From contig NZ_FUIH01000004.1 in NCBI RefSeq assembly GCF_900162695.1, forward strand, positions 1 through 64,000: DNA of 64,000 nucleotides, written 5' to 3'. Under the pieces are notes generated by a model, which ran no database searches, was not told the origin of the DNA, and was given only the letters and a program-made list of their open reading frames with translations. Below are positions 48,891 through 58,313 of the stretch, in pieces. Every line of letters starts with the position of its first letter. The stretch's first letter is position 1. The DNA is from Virgibacillus siamensis. Lineage in GTDB: Bacteria > Bacillota > Bacilli > Bacillales > Amphibacillaceae. Made by a program: the position numbers and the translations under genes.

Positions 48891-49544
48891 TCAAATACTG
48901 ACCTCATTGGTTTCAATCAATTGCTCCAGCTTCCGTTTTACCCGCTGGAGTGCATTATCGATCGATTTTTCATGACGTTTCAACTCAGCTGAAATCTCCT
49001 GATACGTACGGCCGTCCAAGTATAAGTGAAGCACTTTCTTCTCCAACCCGCTTAATAATTCTGATAACTTACCTTCCATATTTCCCAGATTTTCTTGGTT
49101 AACCAGTAATTCCTGGGGATCAATGGATTTTGATCCGGCAATAACATCCAATAATGTCCGGTCGGATTCTTCATCAAAAATCGGCTTATCAAGTGAAACG
49201 TATGAATTAAGTGGAATGTGTTTTTGTCTTGTAGCGGTTTTAATTGCGGTAATAATCTGCCTTGTCACGCATAATTCGGCAAAAGCCCTGAAGGAGGACA
49301 GCTTGTCCCCATCATAGTCCCGGATAGCTTTATAAAGACCAATCATCCCTTCCTGCACAATATCTTCCTGATCAGCACCAATAATAAAATATGTTCTGGA
49401 TTTCGCGCGCACAAAACTAAGATATTTGGTTATCAGAAAATCAAGCGCCTGACTGTTCCCTTGATGAATCAGCTGAATAACTTCATCATCACCAAGCATT
49501 TGCAAACTCTGACTATTTGACTCTATCAGCTTGACACTCACCAA
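48891..49544 (-). CDS. sigH: RNA polymerase sigma factor SigH (sigma-30)
   Basis: A 217-residue sigma-70-family factor with region 2 (FIIGADQEDIVQEGMIGLYKAI) abbreviated here to GADQEDIVQEGMIGLYKA, and region 4 (LYLDGRTYQEISAELKRH). It directs early-stationary and sporulation-onset transcription, for example of kinA, spo0A and spo0F. The start is TTG or the next GTG, both within reach of GGAGG. In B. subtilis the gene is repressed by AbrB; a sigma-A promoter is seen here but no AbrB site can be judged by eye. Confidence 0.97.
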   Translation of the reverse strand: MVSVKLIESNSQSLQMLGDDEVIQLIHQGNSQALDFLITKYLSFVRAKSRTYFIIGADQEDIVQEGMIGLYKAIRDYDGDKLSSFRAFAELCVTRQIITAIKTATRQKHIPLNSYVSLDKPIFDEESDRTLLDVIAGSKSIDPQELLVNQENLGNMEGKLSELLSGLEKKVLHLYLDGRTYQEISAELKRHEKSIDNALQRVKRKLEQLIETNEVSI

Positions 49545-49579
49545 GAATGACCTCCCGACTATGCTGTCAACTTAAAAGT

Positions 49580-49609
49580 ATTATACAGTAAGCGCTTCAT
49601 TATAGTCAA
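49580..49609 (-). promoter_or_regulatory. Sigma-A promoter of sigH
   Basis: Minus-strand TTGACT (49604-49609), 18-bp spacer, TATAAT (49580-49585), 36 bp before the start codon. Confidence 0.7.
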
Positions 49610-49635
49610 CACGGCATTTCTATCAAGATAGATTA

Positions 49636-50148
49636 TTAATGATTTCCCCGCCTCCATTTCTCGAATTTTTCCAGCACTTCCTTTTCCAGAGGAATTTTGA
49701 TATGCGGCCGGCCTTTTTGATGTTCCTCAATACTTATTGCAATCTCCCGTTCAATGTCCTTTAATTCGATGAACAGTTCCCTTGCTGATTTCCTTAATGC
49801 ACCACGACCGAATATCGTGCGTTGTTCTGCATAATCTGATGTGGCAACGTAAACTTGGGTACGAACATTTTTTAAATCTTTGACAAGCTTCTCGATACAC
49901 TCATCGGCAGTTTCATTTTCTCTTGTATAAATAATTTCAATTTTATACGATTCCAATTTGCTTTCAATCCCTTTTACATAATAGGCATCAAAAACAACAA
50001 TCACGCGTGCACCTGAGTAAGCCTGGTAATCCGCAAGCAACTCAATCAGACGGTCGCGGGCCTGTCCGATATCTTTCTCTTTCAGCTTTTTCAGTTCTTC
50101 CCAGTCACCGATAATGTTATAGCCATCCACCACTACAATGTTATTCAT
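49636..50148 (-). CDS. rae1: Rae1/YacP, ribosome-associated NYN-domain endonuclease
   Basis: A 170-residue NYN (PIN-like) domain protein: VVVDGYNIIGDW with the acidic Asp near residue 8, VIVVFDAYY and VYVATSDYAEQRTIFGRGA. B. subtilis Rae1 cleaves mRNA in the ribosomal A site. The ATG overlaps the rlmB stop by four bases (ATGA). It ends the cys operon, followed by the sigH promoter. Confidence 0.92.
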   Translation of the reverse strand: MNNIVVVDGYNIIGDWEELKKLKEKDIGQARDRLIELLADYQAYSGARVIVVFDAYYVKGIESKLESYKIEIIYTRENETADECIEKLVKDLKNVRTQVYVATSDYAEQRTIFGRGALRKSARELFIELKDIEREIAISIEEHQKGRPHIKIPLEKEVLEKFEKWRRGNH

Positions 50149-50894
50149 GATTCATTTTCAACCGGATACCGTTTCCGATACACCTCATAGAGCAAAAGGC
50201 TGCAGGCCACAGACGCATTCAAAGATGATACATGCCCATTCATTGGGAGGCTGACAGTCCAGTCGCACGATTCCTTCACAAGGCGGCTCATTCCTTTTCC
50301 TTCATTTCCGATAACCAGCGCAATTGGGAGTTTCCCATCCAGCATACGGTAATCCTCTGTCCCGTCCGCTTCCGTTCCAACGATCCATACATTGCTTTTT
50401 TTCAATTCTTTAATCGTGTTGACAATATTCGTGACCCGGGCTACAGGAATGTGTTCCAGTGCTCCGGCGGCAGTCTTCGCAACCGTTGCAGTCAGGCCAA
50501 CCGATCGTCTTTTTGGGATGATCACCCCATGTGCACCGGTTGCATCAGCTGTCCGTAAAATGGAACCAAGATTATGCGGATCCTCCAGTTCATCCAAAAT
50601 GATAAAAAAAGCTGATTCGTCTTTTGCTTCGGCTTTTTGAAACAAATCATCCAGGGATGCATAATGATAGGAAGCAACAAACGCTGCCACACCTTGATGG
50701 TTTCCATCCGCAAGCTGGTCCAGTTTATTTTTAGGTACTTTCTGAACAATTGTACCAGCTGTTTTACTTAGCTGCTGCAGTCTGCCGAAAGTCTGGTTAT
50801 TTATTTGCTTGGACACCATTACTTTATTTACTGGTCTTCCTGATTGCAATGCTTCAATGACCGGATTTTTGCCGATGATTAGTTCCTGATCCAT
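50145..50894 (-). CDS. rlmB: 23S rRNA 2'-O-methyltransferase RlmB (YacO)
   Basis: The ATG at 50894, after GGGAGG, gives 249 residues starting MDQELIIGKNPVIEAL. It has the N-terminal L30e-like substrate-binding domain and the SPOUT domain with LEDPHNLGSILRTADATG, IGNEGKGMSR and SLNASVACSLLLYE motifs forming the trefoil knot. E. coli RlmB methylates G2251 in the P loop; B. subtilis YacO is the ortholog. Four-base overlap with yacP. Confidence 0.95.
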   Translation of the reverse strand: MDQELIIGKNPVIEALQSGRPVNKVMVSKQINNQTFGRLQQLSKTAGTIVQKVPKNKLDQLADGNHQGVAAFVASYHYASLDDLFQKAEAKDESAFFIILDELEDPHNLGSILRTADATGAHGVIIPKRRSVGLTATVAKTAAGALEHIPVARVTNIVNTIKELKKSNVWIVGTEADGTEDYRMLDGKLPIALVIGNEGKGMSRLVKESCDWTVSLPMNGHVSSLNASVACSLLLYEVYRKRYPVENES

Positions 50895-50895
50895 G

Positions 50896-51294
50896 TTATG
50901 CTTTCCTCCCTTCTGCAATTTGGATTGCACTTGTTATCAGCTCATTTAGCCGGGTTTCATTTCCCATTAAATAATGGAAGCCGATTAACGCCTCAAAAGC
51001 TGTACTATAGCGGTATGTTTGTACATTTGTATTCTTGGGAACAGATCCGGACTTGGCGTTTCGTCCTCTAGTAACAACTTTACGTTCTTCATCTGACAGA
51101 CAGCCGTTGTCCAGCCAGTGTAAAATAACGGCTGCCTGCGCCTTGGCTGACACAAATGAAACGGCAGAACGGTGCAGCTCATTTGGCTTTACTTTTCCGC
51201 TTCGCAATAAATGCTCCCGGACATTCACTTCATAAATTGCGTCACCCATATATGCCAATGCCAGACTTTTCATCTGCCTTACATCAAGACTCAT
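50896..51294 (-). CDS. mrnC: Mini-ribonuclease III
   Basis: A 132-residue RNase III catalytic domain without a double-stranded-RNA-binding domain: [20 protein letters not shown] contains the metal-binding Asp, and [15 protein letters not shown] the second acidic site. It matures 23S rRNA in Bacillus. It overlaps cysS by 11 bases and ends one base before rlmB starts. Confidence 0.96.
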   Translation of the reverse strand: MSLDVRQMKSLALAYMGDAIYEVNVREHLLRSGKVKPNELHRSAVSFVSAKAQAAVILHWLDNGCLSDEERKVVTRGRNAKSGSVPKNTNVQTYRYSTAFEALIGFHYLMGNETRLNELITSAIQIAEGRKA

Positions 51295-52696
51295 TTCCGC
51301 CTCTTTTCCACCGTGTTCCCTGTGGGGTATCTTCCAAAATGATATTTTTTTCTTTCAGATGATCTCTTATTTCATCAGCACGGCTGAAATTGCGGTTTTT
51401 TCGCGCTTCTTCCCGTTCCTGCAACAGACCTTCAATTTCATCATCCAACAGTTCTTCTGTTTCTGTAATCGTAATTCCCAGTACGTCAAGCTGCTCGGAA
51501 ATCGTCTGACGGAATACATCAATAACCTTTTCGGAAGTATGCTCTCCCTGCAGGTATACATTGGCTTCCTTCGTTACATCAAACAAGACAGAAATCGCAT
51601 TTGCAGTATTGAAATCATCATCCATCGCTTCCTCAAATTGCTTTTTCAACGTATCCACTTTTGTAAGCCACGTATCTTCAGCCTGGTCCATATTCATGCT
51701 TGCACCTTTACGATACCCGAGATTAAAATAAGCTGTCTCAATTCGTTCCAGGCTATTTTTAGCTCCTTCCAGCAGTTCTTCCGTAAAATTAATCGGATTG
51801 CGGTAATGAACACTTAGCATAAAGAATCGAACCGCTTTCGGATCATGGTGCTGAATGATGTCTCTCGTCAACACAAAATTACCAAGTGATTTAGACATTT
51901 TTTCATTGTCAATATTAATATATCCATTGTGCATCCAATAATTAGCAAACGTCTTTCCAGTCATCGCTTCCGATTGAGCTATTTCATTTTCATGGTGCGG
52001 AAAAGTTAAGTCCTGACCGCCAGCATGAATATCAATCGTTTCCCCTAAGTATTTCTTTGCCATGGCTGAGCACTCAATATGCCAGCCGGGGCGCCCCTGT
52101 CCCCACGGCGAATCCCAGGCAATTTCATTTTCCTTTGCTTTCTTCCACAGGGCAAAATCAAGCGGATCTTCTTTCTGTTCCCCGACTTGAATTCGCGCCC
52201 CGGAACGCAGCTCATCAATTGATTGATGGGATAGTTTCCCGTAGCCATCAAAGGAACGGGGCTTAAAATAAACATCCCCGTCGACTGCATATGCATGCCC
52301 TTTGTCAGTCAGGGTTGAAATAAACGTTAAAATATCATCCATTGTTTCGGTTACCCGCGGATTGTGTGTAGCCTCTTTGACACCAAGGGATTCAATATCT
52401 TCCAAATATGCATCAATAAAACGGTTTGCCACATCTGCTACTTCCTCATCCAGTTCATTTGCAGCTTTAATAATTTTGTCATCAACATCTGTAAAATTTA
52501 ACACATACTCAACTTCATAGCCTTTATATTCCAAATATCGTCTGACAGTATCAAACACAATCGCAGGCCGTGCATTTCCAATATGGATATAGTTGTATAC
52601 CGTAGGACCGCATACATACATCTTTACTTTTCCTTCTTCGAGCGGTTTAAACATTTCCTTTTGTCGAGTTAAGGTATTATAAATAGTTATCGGCAT
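51284..52696 (-). CDS. cysS: Cysteinyl-tRNA synthetase
   Basis: A 470-residue class I synthetase. The HIGH motif appears as [14 protein letters not shown] as KMSKSLGN; zinc ligands are in [18 protein letters not shown] and the HHENE segment. It charges tRNA-Cys and its cotranscription with cysE behind a Cys-specific T-box links cysteine supply and use. The start overlaps the cysE end by 20 bases. Confidence 0.99.
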   Translation of the reverse strand: MPITIYNTLTRQKEMFKPLEEGKVKMYVCGPTVYNYIHIGNARPAIVFDTVRRYLEYKGYEVEYVLNFTDVDDKIIKAANELDEEVADVANRFIDAYLEDIESLGVKEATHNPRVTETMDDILTFISTLTDKGHAYAVDGDVYFKPRSFDGYGKLSHQSIDELRSGARIQVGEQKEDPLDFALWKKAKENEIAWDSPWGQGRPGWHIECSAMAKKYLGETIDIHAGGQDLTFPHHENEIAQSEAMTGKTFANYWMHNGYINIDNEKMSKSLGNFVLTRDIIQHHDPKAVRFFMLSVHYRNPINFTEELLEGAKNSLERIETAYFNLGYRKGASMNMDQAEDTWLTKVDTLKKQFEEAMDDDFNTANAISVLFDVTKEANVYLQGEHTSEKVIDVFRQTISEQLDVLGITITETEELLDDEIEGLLQEREEARKNRNFSRADEIRDHLKEKNIILEDTPQGTRWKRGGNES

Positions 52697-53345
52697 GTTT
52701 TTTCCCTTCCTTCAGCTTTGCTATTTCCTCTTTCAGTTCATCAATTTCCTGTTGCAGATGGTCGCATCGGTCAGCAACCGGATCCGGCAGTTTGTGGTGG
52801 TCCAGATTTCTGCGTACCCTCTCCCCATTTTGAACAACAACGCGGCCCGGGACTCCAACAACTGTTGAGTGATCGGGCACATCTTTCAGTACGACAGATC
52901 CGCCACCTACCTTGGAGCTCTCTCCGATTGTTATGGAGCCAAGTATTTTCGCCCCGGTCGAGATTAAAGCATTGTCCTTTATGGTCGGATGACGCTTTCC
53001 TTTTTCTTTGCCGGTACCTCCCAGGGTTACACCTTGGAAAACAGTTACATTGTCCCCAATTTCACACGTTTCTCCTATGACAACACCCATGCCATGGTCG
53101 ATAAAAAACTTTCGTCCGATAACTGCACCAGGATGGATTTCGATGCCGGTAAAAAATCTGCTTATTTGTGAAATAGCACGCGCAATAAAAAACAACCGTC
53201 GTTTAAAGAAAAAATGTGCGACACGATGAGCCCAGACAGCATGTAATCCGGAGTAAGTAAGACAAACCTCGAAATAGGTCCGTGCAGCCGGATCCTGTTC
53301 AAACACCACATCCATATCCTCTTTTAATCTTTTGAAAAAACCCAT
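52677..53345 (-). CDS. cysE: Serine O-acetyltransferase
   Basis: A 222-residue short-form SAT: an N-terminal helical domain, a left-handed beta-helix (hexapeptide repeats [29 protein letters not shown], here noted by its GMGVVIGE core) and a C-terminal Glu/Lys coiled-coil tail. It makes O-acetylserine, the cysteine precursor. Both catalytic His-Asp regions (FIDHGMG, GKRHPTI) are present. First gene after the T-box. Confidence 0.98.
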   Translation of the reverse strand: MGFFKRLKEDMDVVFEQDPAARTYFEVCLTYSGLHAVWAHRVAHFFFKRRLFFIARAISQISRFFTGIEIHPGAVIGRKFFIDHGMGVVIGETCEIGDNVTVFQGVTLGGTGKEKGKRHPTIKDNALISTGAKILGSITIGESSKVGGGSVVLKDVPDHSTVVGVPGRVVVQNGERVRRNLDHHKLPDPVADRCDHLQQEIDELKEEIAKLKEGKKHADNYL

Positions 53346-53395
53346 ATTCTTATCCCCCTCCTGTTGTATATGTAAGGTCCCCTGGACTTGTTTGA

Positions 53396-53455
53396 CACCG
53401 CTCTGGAAATATACTCCGCTTTCCCGCAGGAGTCTTCGCTTATTTCCTGCGCTGG
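53396..53455. repeat. Dispersed intergenic repeat (GCAGGAGTCTTCGC type)
   Basis: CTCTGGAAATATACTCCGC, TTTCCCGCAGGAGTC and TTCGCTTATTTCCTGCGC form a noncoding G+C-richer element between the T-box terminator and cysE. Elements with the CCCGCAGGAGTC core are common between genes in Bacillus and relatives. Because it lies downstream of the T-box terminator, it is part of the cysES leader. Confidence 0.55.
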
Positions 53456-53511
53456 ATTTAATTTACTGTATCTTATTCAACATGTATATTGTAATTTGTA
53501 AAAAGCATCAA

Positions 53512-53750
53512 TATAAAAAACGTCCCTGTGTAATAACTTTACACAGAGACGCTTTGGCGCGGTTCCACTCTGTTTGAAGAATTTAAACTTCTTCCAACTC
53601 ATCCCTGATAACGGCAGGGTACCGCCTTTTTCGGACTCCAAGGTGCATTTCAAAAACAATGCTTAAAATCACTCACAGCCAACGGTGATTCTCTCTGGGT
53701 AAGCGGTTTGTTTCCTACTTCTCCTTGTCAACGTTCCATATTGTATTATT
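53512..53750 (-). promoter_or_regulatory. Cysteine-specific T-box riboswitch
   Basis: Stem I ends with the conserved sequence GAAATGCACCTTGGAGTCCG, where the specifier UGC (53645-53647) is a cysteine codon. The T-box bulge reads AGAGTGGAACCGCG (about 53558-53572) and pairs with the tRNA acceptor end. It is followed by a terminator, CGTCTCTGTGT / ACACAGGGACG with a T run (53515-53551). Uncharged tRNA-Cys would stabilise the antiterminator and switch on cysE-cysS. Confidence 0.93.
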
Positions 53751-53755
53751 ACTAT

Positions 53756-53780
53756 ATTATATTATTGTTCTGTTGTGAAC
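53756..53780 (-). promoter_or_regulatory. Possible promoter of the T-box cysES transcript
   Basis: Minus-strand TTCACA, 17-bp spacer, TATAGT lies between the gltX stop and the T-box. The -35 is weak, and read-through from gltX is not blocked by any visible terminator. Confidence 0.4.
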
Positions 53781-53783
53781 TGT

Positions 53784-55253
53784 TTAGGCTCCGAGCTTTT
53801 TCAGCACTGCATCAAGCCGTTTTAAAATAACTTCTTTCCCAAGCAGTTCAATCGCCAACGGAAGTTCCGGACCGTGTGCCTGACCGGTTGTAGCAACACG
53901 AATCGGCATAAACAGCTTTTTGCCCCTGTGGCCGGTTTCCTTCTGGGTTGCCTTTATTTCCGCCTTAATGCTGTCTTTATTATAATCATCCAGGTGAATT
54001 AATTTATCCGTAAATACCTGCAGCACTTCCGGTACCTGTTCTTCACCCAATACCTTCATGGCATCCTCATCATAGCTGATTGTATCCTGGAAGAACAACT
54101 CCGTCAATTCAACAATTTCTGCTCCATATCTCAGCTGCTCTTTGTATAGGGCAATCACATCTTCCGCCCACTTTTTGGTTGTCTCACCCATATCTTCCGG
54201 CAATCTGCCTGCTTTAATCAGATGCGGCATTGCAAGATCAATCACCCTGTCCAAATCAGCTGCTTTAATATATTCGTTATTCATCCACTTCAATTTATCT
54301 TTATCAAAAATGGCAGCCGATGTTGAGAGACGTTCCGGATCAAAAATCTCAATCAACTTGTCCTGACTGAAAATCTCTTCTTCGCCAACTGGTGACCAGC
54401 CTAGCAGTGTGATAAAATTGAAAAGTGCTTCCGGTAAATATCCCAAATCACTATACTGCTCAATGAACTGCAGAATATGCTCATCGCGCTTACTTAATTT
54501 TTTGCGCTCTTCATTCAAAATAAGCGTCATATGACCAAATGATGGGGGCTCCCAGCCAAATGCTTCATATACCATCATCTGCTTCGGAGTATTGGATATA
54601 TGCTCTTCCCCGCGTAGAACATGAGTGATCTCCATGAGATGATCATCGATCGCAACTGCGAAATTGTATGTTGGTGTTCCATTTTTCTTAACGATCACCC
54701 AGTCGCCAAAGTCACTTGATTCAAAGGTAATGTTCCCGCGAACAATATCATTAAACGTATACGTTCTTCCTTCTGGAACACGCAACCGGATACTTGGTTT
54801 GCGGCCCTCCGCTTCAAATTCGGCAATTTGCTCCGCAGTCAGATTACGGTGTGCGCCGGAATATTTGGGAACTTGTCCATTTGCACGCTGTTCTTCACGC
54901 TCTGCCTCTAATTCTTCCTCAGTCATGTAGCATTTATAGGCAAGTCCATTTTCGAGCAATTCATCAATATATTTTTTATAGAGGTCAAGCCGCTCCATCT
55001 GACGGTATGGACCATATGAACCGCCGAGATCAGCACCTTCATCCCATTCAATTCCAAGCCATTTTAAATATTTCAGCTGGCTTTCTTCACCGCCGGCCAC
55101 ATTGCGCTTTGCATCTGTATCCTCAATACGGATAATAAATTTTCCATCAAAATGTTTTGCATATAAATAATTAAACAGTGCCGTCCGCGCATTTCCAATA
55201 TGCAAATTACCTGTTGGACTTGGCGCATAACGAACACGAACCTGATTTGACAT
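53784..55253 (-). CDS. gltX: Glutamyl-tRNA synthetase
   Basis: The ATG at 55253, after AAAGGAGA, gives 489 residues starting [20 protein letters not shown]; the longer frame has no family support. HIGH motif [10 protein letters not shown] and KMSKS motif KLSKRDE are present. In Bacilli without a full GlnRS, this enzyme also misacylates tRNA-Gln for GatCAB. In B. subtilis ispD and ispF lie directly upstream; here yacL precedes it. Confidence 0.98.
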   Translation of the reverse strand: MSNQVRVRYAPSPTGNLHIGNARTALFNYLYAKHFDGKFIIRIEDTDAKRNVAGGEESQLKYLKWLGIEWDEGADLGGSYGPYRQMERLDLYKKYIDELLENGLAYKCYMTEEELEAEREEQRANGQVPKYSGAHRNLTAEQIAEFEAEGRKPSIRLRVPEGRTYTFNDIVRGNITFESSDFGDWVIVKKNGTPTYNFAVAIDDHLMEITHVLRGEEHISNTPKQMMVYEAFGWEPPSFGHMTLILNEERKKLSKRDEHILQFIEQYSDLGYLPEALFNFITLLGWSPVGEEEIFSQDKLIEIFDPERLSTSAAIFDKDKLKWMNNEYIKAADLDRVIDLAMPHLIKAGRLPEDMGETTKKWAEDVIALYKEQLRYGAEIVELTELFFQDTISYDEDAMKVLGEEQVPEVLQVFTDKLIHLDDYNKDSIKAEIKATQKETGHRGKKLFMPIRVATTGQAHGPELPLAIELLGKEVILKRLDAVLKKLGA

Positions 55254-55315
55254 AAAGGTTCTCCTTTCTATTAAAACCCGGGTAGTAATCATCAATAATT
55301 ATTTCAAAATCAGTA

Positions 55316-55351
55316 ACAAAAAGTGATAACAAATCCTGTTATCACTTTTTG
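55316..55351. terminator. Terminator between yacL and gltX
   Basis: AAAAAGTGATAACA and TGTTATCACTTTTT form a 14-bp stem with a short loop; A and T runs make it bidirectional in principle. Confidence 0.85.
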
Positions 55352-55375
55352 TATCCTCTATAAGTTATACCTTTT

Positions 55376-56482
55376 TTAGAGTGCTTTTTCAAGTAATTTT
55401 GGTTTTGCGAAAATCATACGGCCTGCTGATGTCTGCAAAACACTTGTAATAAGAACTTCGATTGTTTTCCCGATATAATCGCGCCCTTCTTCCACCACTA
55501 TCATGGTACCGTCATCCAGATATGCAACACCTTGATTTTGTTCTTTACCGTCTTTAATTACTTGTACAACCAATTCTTCGCCAGGAAGTACAACTGGTTT
55601 GACAGCATTGGCAAGATCATTGATGTTCAACACATCGACACCTTGCAAATCACAGACTTTATTCAAGTTGAAATCATTCGTAACGACAATCCCGTCAATT
55701 ACTTTTGCCAGTTTAATCAATTTACTGTCGACTTCATGTATTTCCTCAAAGTCACCCTCGTAAATTTCAACCTTCACCGGCAATTCCTTTTGGATACGAT
55801 TCAATATATCAAGGCCGCGTCTGCCGCGATTACGCTTCAATACATCTGATGAATCGGCAATATGCTGCAACTCTCCAAGTACGAACTGCGGAATAACGAT
55901 TGTACCTTCCAGAAAGTTCGTTTGACAAATGTCCGCAATTCTTCCATCAATAATAACACTCGTATCCAGGATTTTAGCTTTCGGCTGTGCCCGTTCTGTC
56001 TGCTGCGGAGATTCAGGCTCTGCACCTCTTCGTTTATCACGTTCTTTCCGATTGATGTTGAGCAGATTAACAAACTCTTCTCTCCGTCTGAACCCGACCT
56101 GAAATCCGAAATAACCTAATAAAATAGTTAAAAATAGCGGTATAACCTGTGAAACGATCTTAATATTGATATCTTGCAAAGTTATATTGATCAGGTAAGC
56201 AATCAAAAGACCGACAATCAGCCCAATGCTTCCGAAAAACAAATCCGCCGCTGGTACTTTTATAAGAGCATCTTCAATCCACCTTAAAAATCCTACGATG
56301 TAATCCGCAAGCCAGTATGAGAGAAGAAATAAAATAATTGCACCTACAACGGTACCAACATAAGGCGACGCTACCCAATCAGCATTTGTGAAATCCAACA
56401 GCTTGACGATATCCGGCAAATATAAATATCCAATGGTTCCTCCGGTAATGATAAAAAATAAATATACTATTTTTTTCAGCAC
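55376..56482 (-). CDS. YacL, PIN/TRAM-domain membrane protein
   Basis: Four N-terminal transmembrane helices (within residues 1-125), a PIN domain ([15 protein letters not shown] near residue 175 with acidic active-site residues, and [11 protein letters not shown]) and a C-terminal TRAM domain ([20 protein letters not shown], shortened here). This order defines YacL-type putative membrane-bound ribonucleases. I prefer the GTG at 56482 because the product then starts LKKIVYLFF like B. subtilis YacL and the spacing to GGAGG is eight; the ATG at 56488 is possible. It has two promoters of its own. Confidence 0.93.
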   Translation of the reverse strand: MLKKIVYLFFIITGGTIGYLYLPDIVKLLDFTNADWVASPYVGTVVGAIILFLLSYWLADYIVGFLRWIEDALIKVPAADLFFGSIGLIVGLLIAYLINITLQDINIKIVSQVIPLFLTILLGYFGFQVGFRRREEFVNLLNINRKERDKRRGAEPESPQQTERAQPKAKILDTSVIIDGRIADICQTNFLEGTIVIPQFVLGELQHIADSSDVLKRNRGRRGLDILNRIQKELPVKVEIYEGDFEEIHEVDSKLIKLAKVIDGIVVTNDFNLNKVCDLQGVDVLNINDLANAVKPVVLPGEELVVQVIKDGKEQNQGVAYLDDGTMIVVEEGRDYIGKTIEVLITSVLQTSAGRMIFAKPKLLEKAL

Positions 56483-56578
56483 CACCATCACCTCCTGTCT
56501 TTTATTATTGCCCTTTACCATGAAAATAATTCCTAAAATGACTGTATGAAAGTGTAAAAAAATTACAATATCAACTAA

Positions 56579-56607
56579 AGAATAGCATAATGGTGAAAAG
56601 CAGTCAA
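56579..56607 (-). promoter_or_regulatory. yacL promoter, proximal
   Basis: Minus-strand TTGACT (56602-56607), 17-bp spacer, TATTCT (56579-56584). Confidence 0.5.
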
Positions 56608-56622
56608 TCTAATAAACAAAAA

Positions 56623-56651
56623 ATTTTATCACATATTTAGTCGAAAGTCAA
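56623..56651 (-). promoter_or_regulatory. yacL promoter, distal
   Basis: Minus-strand TTGACT (56646-56651), 17-bp spacer, TAAAAT (56623-56628). The two promoters lie in the short gap where disA would stand in B. subtilis. Confidence 0.55.
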
Positions 56652-56668
56652 ATTATTATGACTCAGGT

Positions 56669-58048
56669 TTATCGATCCAAACCGACATCCAATGCTTCCT
56701 GAACCGTGTTAACACCAATAACTTGAACAGATTTCGGAACTGTCCATCCGCCAAGATTCTTTTCGGGACAGATGACCCGTTTAAAACCAAGCTTAGCTGC
56801 TTCCTGCACCCGCTGCTCAATTCGAGCAACCCGCCTTACCTCACCAGTCAGACCAACCTCACCCACGAAAATATCATCAGGCTTTGTGGTCTGATCGCGG
56901 AAACTGGAAGCGATGCTTACAGCAACTGCCAAATCAATAGCGGGTTCATCCAATTTCACTCCGCCGGCCACCTTTATATAAGCATCCTGATTTTGCAGCA
57001 TTAAACCGACACGCTTTTCCAGCACTGCCATCAGCAGCGGAACCCGGTTGGTATCAATTCCGGTCGCCATTCTTCTCGGATTCCCGAAACTGGTCGGGGA
57101 TATTAATGCCTGAATTTCGACCAAAACAGGTCTTGTTCCCTCCATGGATGCCACCACCGTTGATCCGGCAGCACCCTCAGAGCGTTCTTCCAAAAAAATC
57201 TCAGAAGGATTCATTACTTCCCGCAATCCTTCTTCCTTCATTTCAAAAATCCCCATCTCATGTGTGCTCCCGAAGCGATTCTTAACGCCCCGCAAAATAC
57301 GATAGGCATGATGACGCTCACCTTCAAAATAAAGAACCGCATCAACCATATGCTCCAATAATCTCGGTCCTGCAATTGCCCCTTCTTTCGTTACATGGCC
57401 GACAATAAAAATAGGGATGCCATGCCCCTTCGCAATTTTCATTAACTCGCCGGTACATTCCCGAACCTGTGATACACTTCCAGGTGCACTGGTTACCTCT
57501 TCCCGGAAGATTGTCTGAATGGAATCAATCACAACAAATGATGGCTTAATCTGGTCGATTTGGTTCGCAATATCAAACATATTCGTTTCCGACAGCACAT
57601 ATAACAAATCTGATTTGATACCAAGCCTGTCCGCACGAAGTTTGGTCTGCCGGGTTGATTCCTCACCCGATATATACAAAACCGGTAATTGCTTTTCTGC
57701 CAGCTGGGAGGATATCTGCAATAGCAATGTTGACTTCCCAATTCCGGGATCACCGCCAATCAACGCCAGGGATCCAGGGACAATCCCGCCTCCCAGCACC
57801 CGGTTAAATTCCTTCATTGATGTCGCAATCCGCGGCTCTTTCTCAGATTCGATCGCCGTAATACTTTCCGGTTTGCTTACTTTATTTTTAACTCCACCAA
57901 GCGTTTGTCCGCTCCGCACAGTGGATGCTTCAAGTTCTTCCACTAATGTATTCCAATTACCACAGCCAGGACATTTCCCCATCCATTTGGCGGATTCATA
58001 CCCGCATTCCTGACAAACATATTTCACTTTTCGTTTGGCCAAATCCAT
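56669..58048 (-). CDS. radA: RadA/Sms DNA repair and branch-migration ATPase
   Basis: A 459-residue protein: N-terminal C4 zinc finger ([19 protein letters not shown]), RecA-like core with Walker [10 protein letters not shown], Walker B VVIDSIQT and the RadA-specific [11 protein letters not shown], then a C-terminal Lon-protease-like domain ([13 protein letters not shown]). It acts as a hexameric helicase in recombination. It has its own weak TATAAT promoter, since clpC ends in a strong terminator. disA, which normally follows and whose product RadA modulates, is missing. Confidence 0.98.
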   Translation of the reverse strand: MDLAKRKVKYVCQECGYESAKWMGKCPGCGNWNTLVEELEASTVRSGQTLGGVKNKVSKPESITAIESEKEPRIATSMKEFNRVLGGGIVPGSLALIGGDPGIGKSTLLLQISSQLAEKQLPVLYISGEESTRQTKLRADRLGIKSDLLYVLSETNMFDIANQIDQIKPSFVVIDSIQTIFREEVTSAPGSVSQVRECTGELMKIAKGHGIPIFIVGHVTKEGAIAGPRLLEHMVDAVLYFEGERHHAYRILRGVKNRFGSTHEMGIFEMKEEGLREVMNPSEIFLEERSEGAAGSTVVASMEGTRPVLVEIQALISPTSFGNPRRMATGIDTNRVPLLMAVLEKRVGLMLQNQDAYIKVAGGVKLDEPAIDLAVAVSIASSFRDQTTKPDDIFVGEVGLTGEVRRVARIEQRVQEAAKLGFKRVICPEKNLGGWTVPKSVQVIGVNTVQEALDVGLDR

Positions 58049-58185
58049 CCAACCCTTTCCCTGTATCTATCATTATATACGATTTACGTCTCATGAAAGT
58101 TACGGATTTCTATCATTTTTATAATAAAATTTACATATTTATTCCACAGACGGATGTGATGGTTCCTTTCGTCCATTTCTTAAGC

Positions 58186-58230
58186 TAAAAAAATGAAAGC
58201 TGGCAGTATTATTTCTTCCAGCTTTCATTC
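58186..58230 (-). terminator. Terminator of the ctsR-clpC operon
   Basis: ATGAAAGCTGG and CCAGCTTTCAT form a perfect 11-bp stem with a 14-base loop, followed by seven T on the minus strand. Confidence 0.85.
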
Positions 58231-58313
58231 ATAAAGGCGGGGATAAGTTGGCTTCTTTGTGAAGCGTAACAGCCCCACATACGATAAATACGAAGGAGAC
58301 AATCTATAAAAAC

